Shown in pieces: positions 7,797 through 17,675 of a stretch of DNA of 64,000 nt. This DNA is from Methanomassiliicoccaceae archaeon (lineage in GTDB: Archaea; Thermoplasmatota; Thermoplasmata; Methanomassiliicoccales; Methanomethylophilaceae). The stretch is taken from the NCBI GenBank assembly GCA_016281925.1, contig JAEEJP010000010.1:1-64000 (forward strand), in the 5' to 3' direction. The translations under genes were made by a program, and so were the position numbers. The notes beneath the pieces are model-generated. The model did not search any database. It was not told where the DNA came from and worked only from the letters and a program-made list of their open reading frames with translations. Each line of letters opens with the position of its first letter. Position 1 is the first letter of the stretch.

Positions 7797-8349
7797 TTCC
7801 GAGGCCGTCGAGGAGGATCCTGAGCCCGATGAGGATGAGGATCGCCCCTCCGACGGCTTCGGCGCCGCTTCCGTATCTGTCGCCGAACAGGCTCCCCAAT
7901 TTTACCCCTGCGGCGGATATGGCCAGGGTCACCGCCCCTATGACGGCCGCCGGAACTAACACGTCCGCCTCTTCCATGGACAGAGAAATCCCGACGGCCA
8001 GCGCGTCTATGCTTGTGGCGACCGCAAGGGGCAGCATCGCTTTGGGGCTCATGTCAGGGTCTTTGCCCTCATCGCCGCCGGAAAGAGCCTCGCGGATCAT
8101 GTTCGCCCCGATCAGAAGCAGCAGCAGAAATGCCACCCAATGGTCGTAAGCCGAGATCAGATCGTAGAACGAGGATCCGAGGCAGAACCCTGCGATGGGC
8201 ATGGCGGCCTGGAACGCCCCGAACCACAGCCCGGCGATCAGCATCTCGCGGACGGCGACCTTCCTCAGCGCGAAGCCTTTGCACAGGGACACGGCGAAGG
8301 CGTCCATGGCCAGGCCGACCGCTATGAGGAAGACCGAAACGAAATCCAT
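7789..8349 (-). CDS. mntP: MntP-family manganese efflux pump
   Basis: This 186-residue membrane protein has six predicted helices in two related halves. Each half carries the family's acidic signature: GLAMDAFAVSLCKGF near residues 12-26 and ATSIDALAVGISL near residues 112-124, with the Asp residues thought to bind the ion. MntP proteins export Mn2+ and protect from manganese overload. Length is normal for the family. No riboswitch-like leader was recognised. The start at 8349 follows the DUF1848 stop (8374) by 24 nt in the same direction, so the two may be co-transcribed. Confidence 0.9.
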   Translation of the reverse strand: MDFVSVFLIAVGLAMDAFAVSLCKGFALRKVAVREMLIAGLWFGAFQAAMPIAGFCLGSSFYDLISAYDHWVAFLLLLLIGANMIREALSGGDEGKDPDMSPKAMLPLAVATSIDALAVGISLSMEEADVLVPAAVIGAVTLAISAAGVKLGSLFGDRYGSGAEAVGGAILILIGLRILLDGLGII

Positions 8350-8373
8350 GGGGACGCCATCATGAGACGGTAA

Positions 8374-9309
8374 TTAATCCTGACGGCCGTAATCCTCCAG
8401 GCGGTACGACGTGCGCCCTCTCAGCTCCACTACGGTATCCCTAGGCATGAGGGCGCCCCACAGCATCTCGGAATCGGAGCAGCACAGCCTCGTACCTTCG
8501 TTGCCCCGGCCCTGGCTCCCCGCATAGCAATAGACGCAGCCGTGGGCGCAGGTCCCGTATTCCCCTATGTCGATGCTCTTCACGCATCTGCACCGCTCCC
8601 TGATCCTGGATTGGGCGGTCTCATACGGGATACCGAGGGAAGCGAACGTTTCCCTGTCCAGGCATCCGCGGGGATATATCCCGAATTCTGACAGGTCCCT
8701 GCGGGAGCAGCACGCAGTCAGCGATATCCCGTATTCCTCGGCGGTGCGGACGGCCATTCTTATGAACGCGTCCTCCTCCTGTCTCGATACGGCGCGGAGC
8801 ACGCCGGATCCGGACAGCGGCAGAAGCTTCCCGTACATATCCACGAAACTGAAGATGCAGCGGTCGGTCCACTGGGACGCTTCCCTGCAGAGCATCCCGA
8901 ATTTCCTCTCATGGTATGAGATGTCCTTCCCGGGCCCGAAGATCACCGGGTCGTACCTCCACGCCATCCTGTCCCTTCCTATGCGCTCCGCCAAGCTGAT
9001 GCATGCGTCGCTGATATCGGCTTTGAACGGGACCCCGGGCTCCAGATCTCTGCCATAGGGCGTCAGAGTAACCTGGAAAATGGATGTCAGCCCCATGGAG
9101 CCTATCTCCTTCATATAAGGAATCATAGGCGCAGGATTCTTCGTGACGAACACTATGCAGTCGACGTCGTCTCTCGTGAGCCCGATGCGGTATACTACAT
9201 TCCTCGAGACAGGATTGCGGACGAGAACGCTGCCGGCGCGGAGGCGGTTCATCATCCACAGGGAATGGAACGCAGGGATGTCGGTGCGGCGGCTGGCGCA
9301 TATGATCAT
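8374..9309 (-). CDS. DUF1848 family protein
   Basis: The protein of 311 residues begins MIICASRRTDIPAFHSLWMM, the characteristic DUF1848 opening, so the ATG at 9309 is chosen over 9342. It has VFVTKNPAPM and GLTSIFQVTLTPYG strands of a TIM-barrel-like core and a C-terminal cysteine cluster (CRCVKSIDIGEYGTCAHGC, then VYCYAG) that probably binds an iron-sulfur cluster. The family is related to radical SAM-like spore photoproduct lyase enzymes; its reaction is not known to me. Stop TAA. It probably shares a transcript with mntP downstream. Confidence 0.83.
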   Translation of the reverse strand: MIICASRRTDIPAFHSLWMMNRLRAGSVLVRNPVSRNVVYRIGLTRDDVDCIVFVTKNPAPMIPYMKEIGSMGLTSIFQVTLTPYGRDLEPGVPFKADISDACISLAERIGRDRMAWRYDPVIFGPGKDISYHERKFGMLCREASQWTDRCIFSFVDMYGKLLPLSGSGVLRAVSRQEEDAFIRMAVRTAEEYGISLTACCSRRDLSEFGIYPRGCLDRETFASLGIPYETAQSRIRERCRCVKSIDIGEYGTCAHGCVYCYAGSQGRGNEGTRLCCSDSEMLWGALMPRDTVVELRGRTSYRLEDYGRQD

Positions 9310-9395
9310 AGCAGAGAATATGCGGCATCCGATAAATCGCATGCGATTCGGGAGACGGCGGAAATAAAAGCGGCCTATGGTGATTAAAAGGTTTG

Positions 9396-9414
9396 CGCCG
9401 GGAATAACCCGGCG
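9396..9414 (-). terminator. hairpin downstream of the first BspA-like gene
   Basis: CGCCGGG-AATAA-CCCGGCG is a 7-bp perfect stem with a 5-nt loop. It starts 10 nt beyond the TGA of the leftward surface-protein gene, and on the minus strand a CAAACCTTTT tract follows. The equivalent place after the second BspA-like gene (about 11972-11999) holds a degenerate version. Confidence 0.55.
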
Positions 9415-9423
9415 GTTTGAGGC

Positions 9424-11547
9424 TCAGGATTTCATGGTCAGAACCTTGCCATCGCCAGAGAATTCGTTGCCGCTCAGGTTCTCGGCGTTGGCCTTGATCT
9501 TGTTGCCGCTCACGTCCTTGAAGGTATATCCGTAGAATGCCTTGGAGTCGACGCTCGACAGATCGTCACCGAAAATTACTTCGGTCAGATTCGTTCCGGT
9601 GAACGCGCCATATCCTATGGTTTTGATGTTTGTCATCTGGACGAATTGCAGTTCCTTGCAGTTGAAGAAAGCGTGCTTGGCAATGGACGTCGCTTCTGTC
9701 AGATTGATGTCATACAGGGCATTGCATCCGCTGAACGCGCTCTCGCCTATGGAGAGGACATTGTTTTCCACCGTAGTAAGGCTCTTGCAGTTGCAGAATG
9801 CATACGATCCGATGGAATTGACCGCGGAACTGAGCTTGACTTTTGCGAGGTTCGGGCAGTCCGAGAAGGATCTGTATCCGACGTTGACCGCAGATTCGAC
9901 GGAGGTTATGGTGCTGTTGCCGGCGAAGGCCTTGGAGGCGATTCCGGTGACGGTCCATTCGAATCCGAGGTAGGTTATGGAATCGGGTATGACCAGTTCA
10001 GTAACATCATCCTTGGCGAGGCAGACCGCGGTAACGGTCATGGATTCTTCGTTGGCAGTGATCCTGTATTTCACGTCGCCATCGACGATGGTTCCGGTAA
10101 CCGGCGGAATGTAGAGGTCAAGGTGGTAGGGCTCCTTTCCGGTGAACTTGTGGCCGGCCATGGCGTCGTTGAGGGCCATTGCTGCTCCATTTTCATCGTA
10201 GAAAGCGCATCCTTCGAATATGTTATCGCCGATTTCATCGAAGACCGCGTTGAACACGATGTAGTTGAGGCCGGAGCAATTTGCAAAGGCGGAATCGCCT
10301 ATGGAGACATCGCAGCCGGAGAACTTGAGGCACTCGAGAGTACTTCCGCTGAACGCGTCGGCTCCGATGGTCTCGACATTTGCGGGGATCAGCACATAGC
10401 GGAAGTAATTGCTGCTAATATCCTCGCTCTTCAGGGCGGCTCCAGCATTCTGGAACGCTCCGGAGGCGATCTCCTTCACGGTCTCAGGTATGTTCAGCCT
10501 CTGCTTGGAAGCAGGGAACTGGATCAGAACCGCTTTGTCTTTGGTGTAGAGAACCCCACTGTCGGAAGCAAATGCCTCATTATCATCGGAGACATCTATG
10601 CTCTTGAAACACGGGGCGGCGAATGCATGGTAGCCTATCTCTGTCACATTGGCTCCGATGAAAACCTCGTCGACGATCTCGCATTCGATGAAAGCCTCTT
10701 CAGAGACGGAGATAGGGGTGCAGACGATGTCGTAATCATCGTAGTAGAAGCTGTCGGGGATATTTATGGACTGGACCTCAGGAATGAATCCGATCGCATT
10801 AACATCTCCCTGAAGGCTCAGAAGCTCGTAGACGACTCCGTTATACACTATTTCGACGGGACCCATCACGAAAGAGGCCGTAACAGTCAGGGCTTCGGTG
10901 ACCTGATACACACCCTCTTCAAGGTCCCAGCTGTCGAACGCATATGCATACTCTATGGTCATAGCTGCAGGGTCAGCGACGGCGTAATAATCTCCCGCAT
11001 ACAGGGTGTTGCCCTCGGTATAAATGGCAGAATTATAGTCGACATTGACGCTGATCCCGTTTATGGGAGTGCCCTCGGAATCGTACCACTCGACGGTTCC
11101 GTACTCGTTATTGGAAGATGCTGCTGTGACAGCATACTGCTTGGTTATTTCGTCAATCTCTCCGAATATGGTGAGATTGCTGTTGACAGTTATTTTATCA
11201 GGAGATACAGGTACTTCGACGGTTTCTCCTTCGGAATCCACATATTTCCATCCGGAGAACTCATATGTGAATTCTTCTGTGGGGTCAGGAAGCTTAGGAG
11301 GGTGTATTTTAGTGACACCGGCATGAAGAATGCCGTTGGCGTCGACGTAGACGCTGCCTCCCTCGGCCACATTATATTCATTTGATTGTGGCCCGCTGAT
11401 CTGCTCGGTGTTGACCGTGACCGTGTAGGTCGTGGCCGCATCGGATTCCAAAGACGATGCAACAGCAGCGGCCGTGACAATCATGAGGATCGCCACAGCG
11501 AGAGCTGCGATTGTCTTTGTCTCTTTATAGATTGTATTTGCATGCAT
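9424..11547 (-). CDS. BspA-like leucine-rich repeat surface protein 1
   Basis: A 707-residue exported protein. The ATG at 11547 gives a signal peptide with hydrophobic core IAALAVAILMIVTAAAVAS and likely cleavage near residues 35-40; an in-frame TTG lies 18 nt upstream. Residues about 45-220 form InlB-B/MucBP-like beta repeats (GWKYVDSEGETV, FDSWDLEEGV). From about 240 on are BspA-type LRR_5 repeats (IGYHAFAAP, IGADAFSGSTLECLKFSG, VDSKAFYGYTF). Such proteins are common on gut methanogens and bacteria and are thought to mediate contact with host or partner cells. The C-terminal 370 residues closely resemble those of the next gene, so the pair probably arose by tandem duplication. No sortase motif or C-terminal membrane anchor is seen. 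Confidence 0.88.
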   Translation of the reverse strand: MHANTIYKETKTIAALAVAILMIVTAAAVASSLESDAATTYTVTVNTEQISGPQSNEYNVAEGGSVYVDANGILHAGVTKIHPPKLPDPTEEFTYEFSGWKYVDSEGETVEVPVSPDKITVNSNLTIFGEIDEITKQYAVTAASSNNEYGTVEWYDSEGTPINGISVNVDYNSAIYTEGNTLYAGDYYAVADPAAMTIEYAYAFDSWDLEEGVYQVTEALTVTASFVMGPVEIVYNGVVYELLSLQGDVNAIGFIPEVQSINIPDSFYYDDYDIVCTPISVSEEAFIECEIVDEVFIGANVTEIGYHAFAAPCFKSIDVSDDNEAFASDSGVLYTKDKAVLIQFPASKQRLNIPETVKEIASGAFQNAGAALKSEDISSNYFRYVLIPANVETIGADAFSGSTLECLKFSGCDVSIGDSAFANCSGLNYIVFNAVFDEIGDNIFEGCAFYDENGAAMALNDAMAGHKFTGKEPYHLDLYIPPVTGTIVDGDVKYRITANEESMTVTAVCLAKDDVTELVIPDSITYLGFEWTVTGIASKAFAGNSTITSVESAVNVGYRSFSDCPNLAKVKLSSAVNSIGSYAFCNCKSLTTVENNVLSIGESAFSGCNALYDINLTEATSIAKHAFFNCKELQFVQMTNIKTIGYGAFTGTNLTEVIFGDDLSSVDSKAFYGYTFKDVSGNKIKANAENLSGNEFSGDGKVLTMKS

Positions 11548-12003
11548 ACGAATCCGAATAGTCAATATATCTCATCGAATAAAAATATAGGCCGTGGACA
11601 GCTTCTGCCAAAAGCAACATTATAAGAGGTTTAAACGACGGAAAATATTGCCGCCGCAGAAAACGTTCTCTTCCGTTTGGAGCATATGATTCTGATGGCC
11701 TCCCGATTTCTTTCTTCTGGATAGCAAACGGCTTACGATGCCGGATCTGGCAGTACTCTAGATCTATTGGCCGCCTGATCTATACGATGCCGACACCTGC
11801 GATATGCATCATACAGATACTGAAGAACAGCAAAACAGCAGCACCATACTGTGTTGAAACTGGAATCGGCAGGCACCGAAAAAATTGCCCGGCCCGCAAG
11901 CGCCGAGGACAACGGTAGCCGCTGATGGCTGCCATCGGCTCACGATTTTGCGGACCAGGCCATGAAAGATGTTTGTGCCGGGGGATGCCAGGCGGTTCCG
12001 GGC
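11548..12003. other. intergenic region between the two BspA-like genes
   Basis: About 455 bp without a supported gene. It holds the AT-rich promoter of surface protein 1 near 11565-11600 (minus strand TATTTTTAT) and, at its right end (about 11972-11999), a GC-rich segment with a degenerate copy of the hairpin found after surface protein 1. The middle has no reading frame with convincing protein character. Confidence 0.6.
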
Positions 12004-14514
12004 TCAGGCCTCCATGACCAGGACCTTGCCCTGGCCGGAGAAGGTGTTGCCCCTGAGGTTTCCGGCGTCGGCCTTGATCTTGGTGCCGGCCGCATCCTGG
12101 AAGGTGTATCCGTAGAACGCCTTGGAATCGACCTCGGCGAGGGCGTCCCCGAAGGAGACGTCCTGCAGGCTGGTTCCGGTGAACGCGCCGTATCCGATGG
12201 TCTCGGCGGCGCTCAGATCGGCGGAGGCCAGGGCCTTGCAGCTGAAGAAGGCGTGCTTGCCTACTTCGACCACGTTCTCCAAGCTGATTGCGGAAAGGGA
12301 GACGCATCCGCTGAACGCGCTCGTGCCCAGGACGGAGGCGCCGCCGAGGTCCACGGTTTCGAGGGCCTTGCAGCTGGAGAAGGCGTACGATACGATGGCC
12401 GGAGCCCCTTCGAGGGTCACGGACTCCAGAGTCTGGCAGCCGTAGAATGCCTTGAAGGCAATCTCGGAGACGGCCCATTCGAATCCGAGGTAGCTGATGG
12501 ACTCGGGGATTACGAGATCGGACACGGCATCGGCGGCGAATCCGGCCGCGGCGACGGTCTTGGATCCCTCGTTGGCAGTGATCCTGTACTTCACGTCTCC
12601 GTCTATGATGATGCCACCGACACCCGGGATGTAGAGATCAAGATGGCAGGGCACCGTTGAGGTGAACTTGTGGCCGGCCATGGCGGCATCAAGATCCATC
12701 GGATCATCGTTCTCATCATAGAAAGTGCATCCTTCGAATATGTCCGTGCCGATTTCATCGAAGACAGCGTTGAACACGATGTAGTTGAGAGCATAGCATC
12801 CCGCGAAGACGTAATCGCCTATGGAAACTTCGCCGCCAGAGAACTTGAGGCATTCGAGCGTGCTTCCGCGGAAGGCATCATCTCCGATCGAAACGACGGT
12901 GCTCGGAATCTTCGCATAGCGGAAGTATGTGATGTCGCCGCCCGCATAATCCTGCTTCAGAGCGGCTCCGACGTTCTTGTAAGCTCCGGGAGCTATCTCG
13001 GTCACATCAGGTATCACCATCTTCTGCTTGGCGGCGGGGAACCTCAGCAGGACGCTCTGGCCCTTGTCGAAGAGGACCCCCTCTTCGGAGGAGTACGCTC
13101 CGTTGTCCGGGGAGACCTCGATGGATCCCAGATATGGGCTGTCGAAGGCTCCGAGGCCGATGTCGGCGACGGTGCTTCCGATCTCTGCGGATGTGACGGT
13201 GGCGCAATCGGCGAAGGCCCCCTCCGCTATGGACACGGGGACGAACTCAATGCCATCTCCGTACACGACATCCGGAATCGCAATGGATTCAGGCTCCCCG
13301 TCGTATCCGAAGGCGGAGACGGTGCCGCGGTCCTCCAGCACGAGATACAGTACGTTCTCGTAGACGAAGAAGCGCAGGGTCTTGGAAAACGCCGCATAAT
13401 ATGCGATGTCTCTGGTGACATTTTCAAGCTGAGATACAGGCACTCCGGCCTCTTGGTCAGCTTCGGCCGCCCATCCTGCGAAGGAATAATTGTACTGAGC
13501 GTCGCTCGGTTTCGTAGGTTCTTCAGAGTCATAAGATGGCGCGCTTCCATAGGGCACGTTCTCGTCGGTTTCCAATGCGGCAGTGCCGTCCTGAGACATC
13601 CAAGTAACAGTGCAATACTCCGGGATCTCTTCGAACAGCGCTTCGATCGTTGTTGTTTCGGTTATTGTCTGACCGTCTGATACATTGTTCCACTTATAAA
13701 ACTCGAATCCGCCATTGGCTTTTGCTTCGATGGTCTTAGCCGAGATGGTACTTCCATTTTTTACATTGGTCAGAGTGATTATATTATCGGTTATGGTCGC
13801 TGTTGTGTTCGCTTCAATGACGACCGGGGGTATGTGTTCTCCGCCGTCCTCAGGATTGACTGAAAAATGAATGATGAAGTTTATGTCGCTATCAACAACG
13901 GTATATCCGTTCTCATCGAATATGACCTCATGACCTGACATTTCACGGACGTCATTAGGATTCATCCCCTTCCAGTGAGTCTGCAGAGTGCCGTTGTCGG
14001 ATACATACATCTCCTCGATCGGACACTCATTGAAGGCACCAGCTTTTATGTTCTGGATGTCATTGGACATCGTAACCGTTCTGAGACTGACACATCCGTC
14101 AAACGCGTGTTCTCCGATGACATCGAGGTTTTCGGCATCAGAAAAGTCTACTTCTTCAAGATTTACGCAATCGGCGAAAGCATAGCTGCCTACGCAATTC
14201 TTCCAGCCCACATTTCTTTCATGGAACGTACCGGCAAAGACGGCTTTCTTTATCTGATCGCGTATGTCATACCACGGGGGGCTATCGGTCTGGCTGTAGT
14301 TTTCCATGGCAGCAACATTGCTTCCGCCCAGTATCGTCATGATGCCGCCGCCATCCAGACTGTACGTGACGTCGATGCCGCAAGACCCGGATGCAACCAC
14401 GTCGGCATCGGAATCTTCCGGTATCATCGATACCGCAATCGCCGAAACCGCCAGAAGCAGCACCACAAGCGCTATGCTTTTGGCGATTTCTTTCTCCTTT
14501 ACTATTAAATCCAT
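12004..14514 (-). CDS. BspA-like leucine-rich repeat surface protein 2
   Basis: An 836-residue exported protein. The signal segment is IAKSIALVVLLLAVSAIAVSMIPE (residues about 10-33, quoted in parts: LVVLLLAVSAIAVS). An N-terminal block of LRR_5 repeats (CVGSYAFADCVNLEEVDFSD, IGEHAFDGCVSLRTVTMS) is followed by beta-repeat modules (residues about 215-380), then a second LRR_5 block to the C-terminus. The C-terminal half parallels surface protein 1 almost motif by motif, including the order STLECLKFSG, FDEIG, IFEGC, and GHKFT, but surface protein 2 has an extra N-terminal LRR block. It is likely cell-surface and adhesive. The upstream region (14515-14776) is non-coding and AT-rich near the start. 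Confidence 0.88.
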   Translation of the reverse strand: MDLIVKEKEIAKSIALVVLLLAVSAIAVSMIPEDSDADVVASGSCGIDVTYSLDGGGIMTILGGSNVAAMENYSQTDSPPWYDIRDQIKKAVFAGTFHERNVGWKNCVGSYAFADCVNLEEVDFSDAENLDVIGEHAFDGCVSLRTVTMSNDIQNIKAGAFNECPIEEMYVSDNGTLQTHWKGMNPNDVREMSGHEVIFDENGYTVVDSDINFIIHFSVNPEDGGEHIPPVVIEANTTATITDNIITLTNVKNGSTISAKTIEAKANGGFEFYKWNNVSDGQTITETTTIEALFEEIPEYCTVTWMSQDGTAALETDENVPYGSAPSYDSEEPTKPSDAQYNYSFAGWAAEADQEAGVPVSQLENVTRDIAYYAAFSKTLRFFVYENVLYLVLEDRGTVSAFGYDGEPESIAIPDVVYGDGIEFVPVSIAEGAFADCATVTSAEIGSTVADIGLGAFDSPYLGSIEVSPDNGAYSSEEGVLFDKGQSVLLRFPAAKQKMVIPDVTEIAPGAYKNVGAALKQDYAGGDITYFRYAKIPSTVVSIGDDAFRGSTLECLKFSGGEVSIGDYVFAGCYALNYIVFNAVFDEIGTDIFEGCTFYDENDDPMDLDAAMAGHKFTSTVPCHLDLYIPGVGGIIIDGDVKYRITANEGSKTVAAAGFAADAVSDLVIPESISYLGFEWAVSEIAFKAFYGCQTLESVTLEGAPAIVSYAFSSCKALETVDLGGASVLGTSAFSGCVSLSAISLENVVEVGKHAFFSCKALASADLSAAETIGYGAFTGTSLQDVSFGDALAEVDSKAFYGYTFQDAAGTKIKADAGNLRGNTFSGQGKVLVMEA

Positions 14515-14776
14515 AAAACAAACCTCTTTTCTCTATCATCCTACATTATTAATAACTATTCCTTGACAACCGCATCCATCATAGAAATCATAGCGCCATG
14601 CCATGCTCGATGATGCCGATCGCCGGATCAAAAATTCAATCTGATACGCACGCGCAGGCTTCTTTTTCTGCAGCACCTTTGATTGTTCGGGCGATCCGGA
14701 TAACCCCTGATGCTTTTCGGCATCCGAACATGTGCGGAATCTGCCGCGCCGGCAGGCCGCAGGCTGATTGCGGACC

Positions 14777-16996
14777 TCACCCTTGGAGCTCTTTCGTCGC
14801 GATCATGAGCTCCCTTTTCCAAGCCGGATCGCTCTTGGCCGCGGTATCTAGAAGATCGCGGGCCACGGAAAGGTCTTTGTCCGCCCCTTTGCCGTAAAGA
14901 TACGCCCTTCCGACGTATCCCATGGCCGCCGGATCCCCCATCTCGACCAGAGGCGCCGCCAGCCGGCACATCTCGGCGCAGGATTCCTGGGTCCCTCTGG
15001 CCCAGAGAAGCTTTATAAGCAGCAGCCTTGAGCCTCTGACCTTGCCCTTCAGCGCCTTCCTCAGATATATCTCGGCCCGATCATGGTTTTTTTCAATGCC
15101 TTTGCCGTTGTAAAGCGCCCTTCCCAGCCAATAGTAGGCAGCGGGATTCTCTTCCGAAGCTTCCTTCTCCGCGATCCGCACAGCCTCTCCGCAGGATTCC
15201 TCGGTGCCTTTCTCCCAGAGCAGGAACATCAGCATGCCGAAGGACTCTCTGTCCCCGGATTCCATAGCCATTCTGGCCATCCTTTCCGCCGATTCCGGAT
15301 CTTTGCTGACATAGGTGCCTTTCATAAGGGCGCCGGCCATGTAGCGCATGCACAGCGCATCCCCTTCCTCGGCGCCTTCCTCTATCAGCTTCATAGCCTT
15401 GGCCATGATGTCCGGGCGGCCGCCTTTCGGAAACAGATCGACGAGATAGCGGGCGGCATCCCTGGAACCCGCCGACATGGCCTCCTCCATGCAGTACAGG
15501 CCGGTCTCGGGATCGGCGATCCAGATGCCCTTGAACTAGCAGAGACCGTAGCGGGCCTGGCAGCCCGGCGCGCCGTTTATCGCAAGCACGCGGACGGAAT
15601 CGGCCATCGCCCTGTGGAACCTCCTGTCCCCCATGCTGTACAGGAAATCGAAATACTCCTCCCTGATCGGCGGGACCCTGTTGTTCTTGGCCACGTCCCT
15701 CATGCATATGTAGGCCTTATCGAGATCCTTCGGAACGCCTTTCCCGAACCTGTACATCCTACCCAGACGGAGCTTGGCCATCCAGTTCCCTTCCTCGGCG
15801 GGCCTTTCGACCAGAGCCAGCATCTTTCCGCAATCCTCAGGGCCTCCGTGCTCCCACAGCATATCGAAGAGGTCGTACGCGGCGGCGGAATAGCCTTCGT
15901 CCATGGCCATCCTCATCCACCTTTCGGCTTCGGCGGCATCTTTCTCACCGAAGATCCCCTCCGCATACAGCTTCCCCATCTCCGACATGGCCTGTGGGAT
16001 GCCCTGGCCGATCATCCTCTCCAGGAGCCCTATCCCTTCCTCCTCCCGGCCCTCGGACATCATCTCCGAATAGCGCTCCAAGGAGTTGTTCACGCTCAGG
16101 ATCTCGCCCGACCTTATGGATGCGAAGGAAGCGCTGTAATCCATGTACAGATCGTCCAGCCGGCGTCTGACGTCAGCGCCCGAGACTATGGCCTCTATGC
16201 AGGACAGCAGATAGCGGTAGTGCTCCTCCAGATAATGCACCGGAAGGAGTCCCCATTTGTGGAACACGTCCGCCATCTGGAACATGGGAGATTCTATGCG
16301 GTAGCATCCGGTCGCCCTCCAGAAATCCCTGTTGAACCTGGCCAGGAACGCGTTCCTGTCCGCCGTCTCCCTCCTGAGGAACTCCTTGGAGCTTCCTTCG
16401 CGGTCCAGGAAAAACTCGGCGTCGTAAGCGCAGTTGAGTATCACCCTGTCCCCATACCTCTCCTTGACGAAAGACACGAGGCCGTCCATCATCTGCCCGT
16501 ATCTGTCCTCCAGATCCTCCGCCTCTATTCTGCGCATGGTATGGGGGACGTTCTTCTCCAGCAGGATCTCGTCGATGCCGAACCTGTATGCGGATTTGGC
16601 CGAGATGTAATCGCAGGTTCTGTCCTCGTATGCTATCTCGCACAGACCGTAGGAATCGGTGCGGCCGTCGATGAGAAGCCATTCCGAGCCCGATTCCCTC
16701 AGATTGCCGAGTATAGTCTTGTTGTAATCGGCCAGCGCCGCTCTCTGGGCTATCCCGGTGGACAGGACCACGCTTTCCGCTTTCAGGAGTCCCATATCCT
16801 CCTGGGTTATTTCCGGGCCGCTGCGCCCGCAGAACTGGGACATGAACGAGCAGGCCTTGTAATAGCGCCCCACCTTCAGGCGGCCGCTTTCCCCGCAGTA
16901 ATCGCTGTAGAAACTGAATATGTCGCGGCTGACGCACACGCCCCATATATCCAATGCCACCGTTCCCTCGCTGCCGGAGGCGCCGTCGCTAGCCAT
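14777..16996 (-). CDS. Sel1-repeat protein with in-frame UAG (possible pyrrolysine protein)
   Basis: One frame spans both parts of this gene: 486 codons from ATG 16996, a TAG at 15536-15538, then 252 more codons to TGA at 14777. The N-terminal about 270 residues begin with LDIWGVCVSRDIFSFYSD, resembling DUF6270-type domains linked to surface polysaccharide work. The rest is a run of Sel1 repeats (MSEMGKLYAEGIFGEKDAAE, LGRMYRFGKGVPKDLDKAY, YYWLGRALYNGKGIEKNHD). The TAG falls inside one repeat: QARYGLC before it and FKGIWIADPETGLYCMEEA after it together make a normal Sel1 unit. No new ribosome site or start follows the TAG. Read-through as pyrrolysine is the best explanation; recent inactivation is the alternative. 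Confidence 0.78.
15536..15538 (-). other. in-frame UAG codon inside a Sel1 repeat
   Basis: CTA on the plus strand is TAG in the minus-strand frame shared by the segments 15539-16996 and 14777-15535. The repeat periodicity is kept across it, so the frame is not shifted. In Methanomassiliicoccales UAG can encode pyrrolysine. Confidence 0.7.
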
Positions 16997-17186
16997 GCCC
17001 GGACTACTGGCGACGGGATATTAAACCGTAACCCCGGCATCGGACCTTGGACGGAATGCGGTCCGGAACCGCCTGCCCCAGGCTCTCCGGAGGGATCCCT
17101 CCGCGGCTTCTGGCTGCCATCCGGCCCCGGATCGGCCGGGCGGCGAACGGAACAAATATACGCGCGCAGACTAATCACGCTGGCAT

Positions 17187-17660
17187 ATGGATTACGGTTG
17201 CATCTTCTCTAAAATGACGCTGATCGGAACGGTGAGCATCAGCGAGGACGGGGACGGGAATCTGACGGGAGTGTATCTCCCCAACGCCAATCTTCCCAGC
17301 ATGGATGCAAAAGAATCCGAGGTCATATCAGAGGCGTTCAGACAGCTGGACGAATACCTGAGCGGCAGAAGGCGCGAGTTCGACCTCCCTCTCGACTACG
17401 GGTTCACCGGATTCCGGAGGTCGGTGCTGGAGGCGCTGGAAAAGATACCGTACGGCGAGACCCGCACCTACAAGGACATAGCCGAAGCCGTGGGGAACCC
17501 GGGGGCTTACCGCCAGGTCGGGGCCTCTTGCGCCGCGAACCCCCTGCCGATAATAATACCGTGCCACAGGGTCGTTCCGTCCTCGGGCGGGATAGGGAAT
17601 TACTCAGGCGGAGAAGCCCTCAAGAGAAAGCTCCTCAGCCTGGAGAAAAGCATGCTCTGA
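17187..17660 (+). CDS. ogt: methylated-DNA--protein-cysteine methyltransferase
   Basis: The 157-residue protein removes alkyl groups from O6-alkylguanine in DNA by transfer to its own cysteine. The acceptor motif IIIPCHRVVPS is present (PCHRV about residues 125-129), along with the helix-turn-helix element TYKDIAEAVGNPGAYRQVG and the C-terminal GGIGNYSGG loop. A shortened N-terminal domain precedes it, as in small archaeal Ogt proteins. It is a single gene; the next gene is convergent with a 15-nt gap. The upstream 190 bp hold GC-rich sequence and an AT-rich spot near 17155 that could be its promoter. Confidence 0.93.
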   Translation: MDYGCIFSKMTLIGTVSISEDGDGNLTGVYLPNANLPSMDAKESEVISEAFRQLDEYLSGRRREFDLPLDYGFTGFRRSVLEALEKIPYGETRTYKDIAEAVGNPGAYRQVGASCAANPLPIIIPCHRVVPSSGGIGNYSGGEALKRKLLSLEKSML

Positions 17661-17675
17661 CGATCGGGACAGAAA

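Noticed and set aside
9646-11385. Long plus-strand open frame (579 codons)
   Set aside because: It mirrors surface protein 1 on the opposite strand; its Gly/Asp/Val-rich low-complexity text is typical of an antisense shadow.
15083-17212. Long plus-strand open frame (709 codons)
   Set aside because: It is antisense to the Sel1-repeat gene, rich in His/Arg/Pro, and shows no family features; the minus-strand repeats explain its openness.
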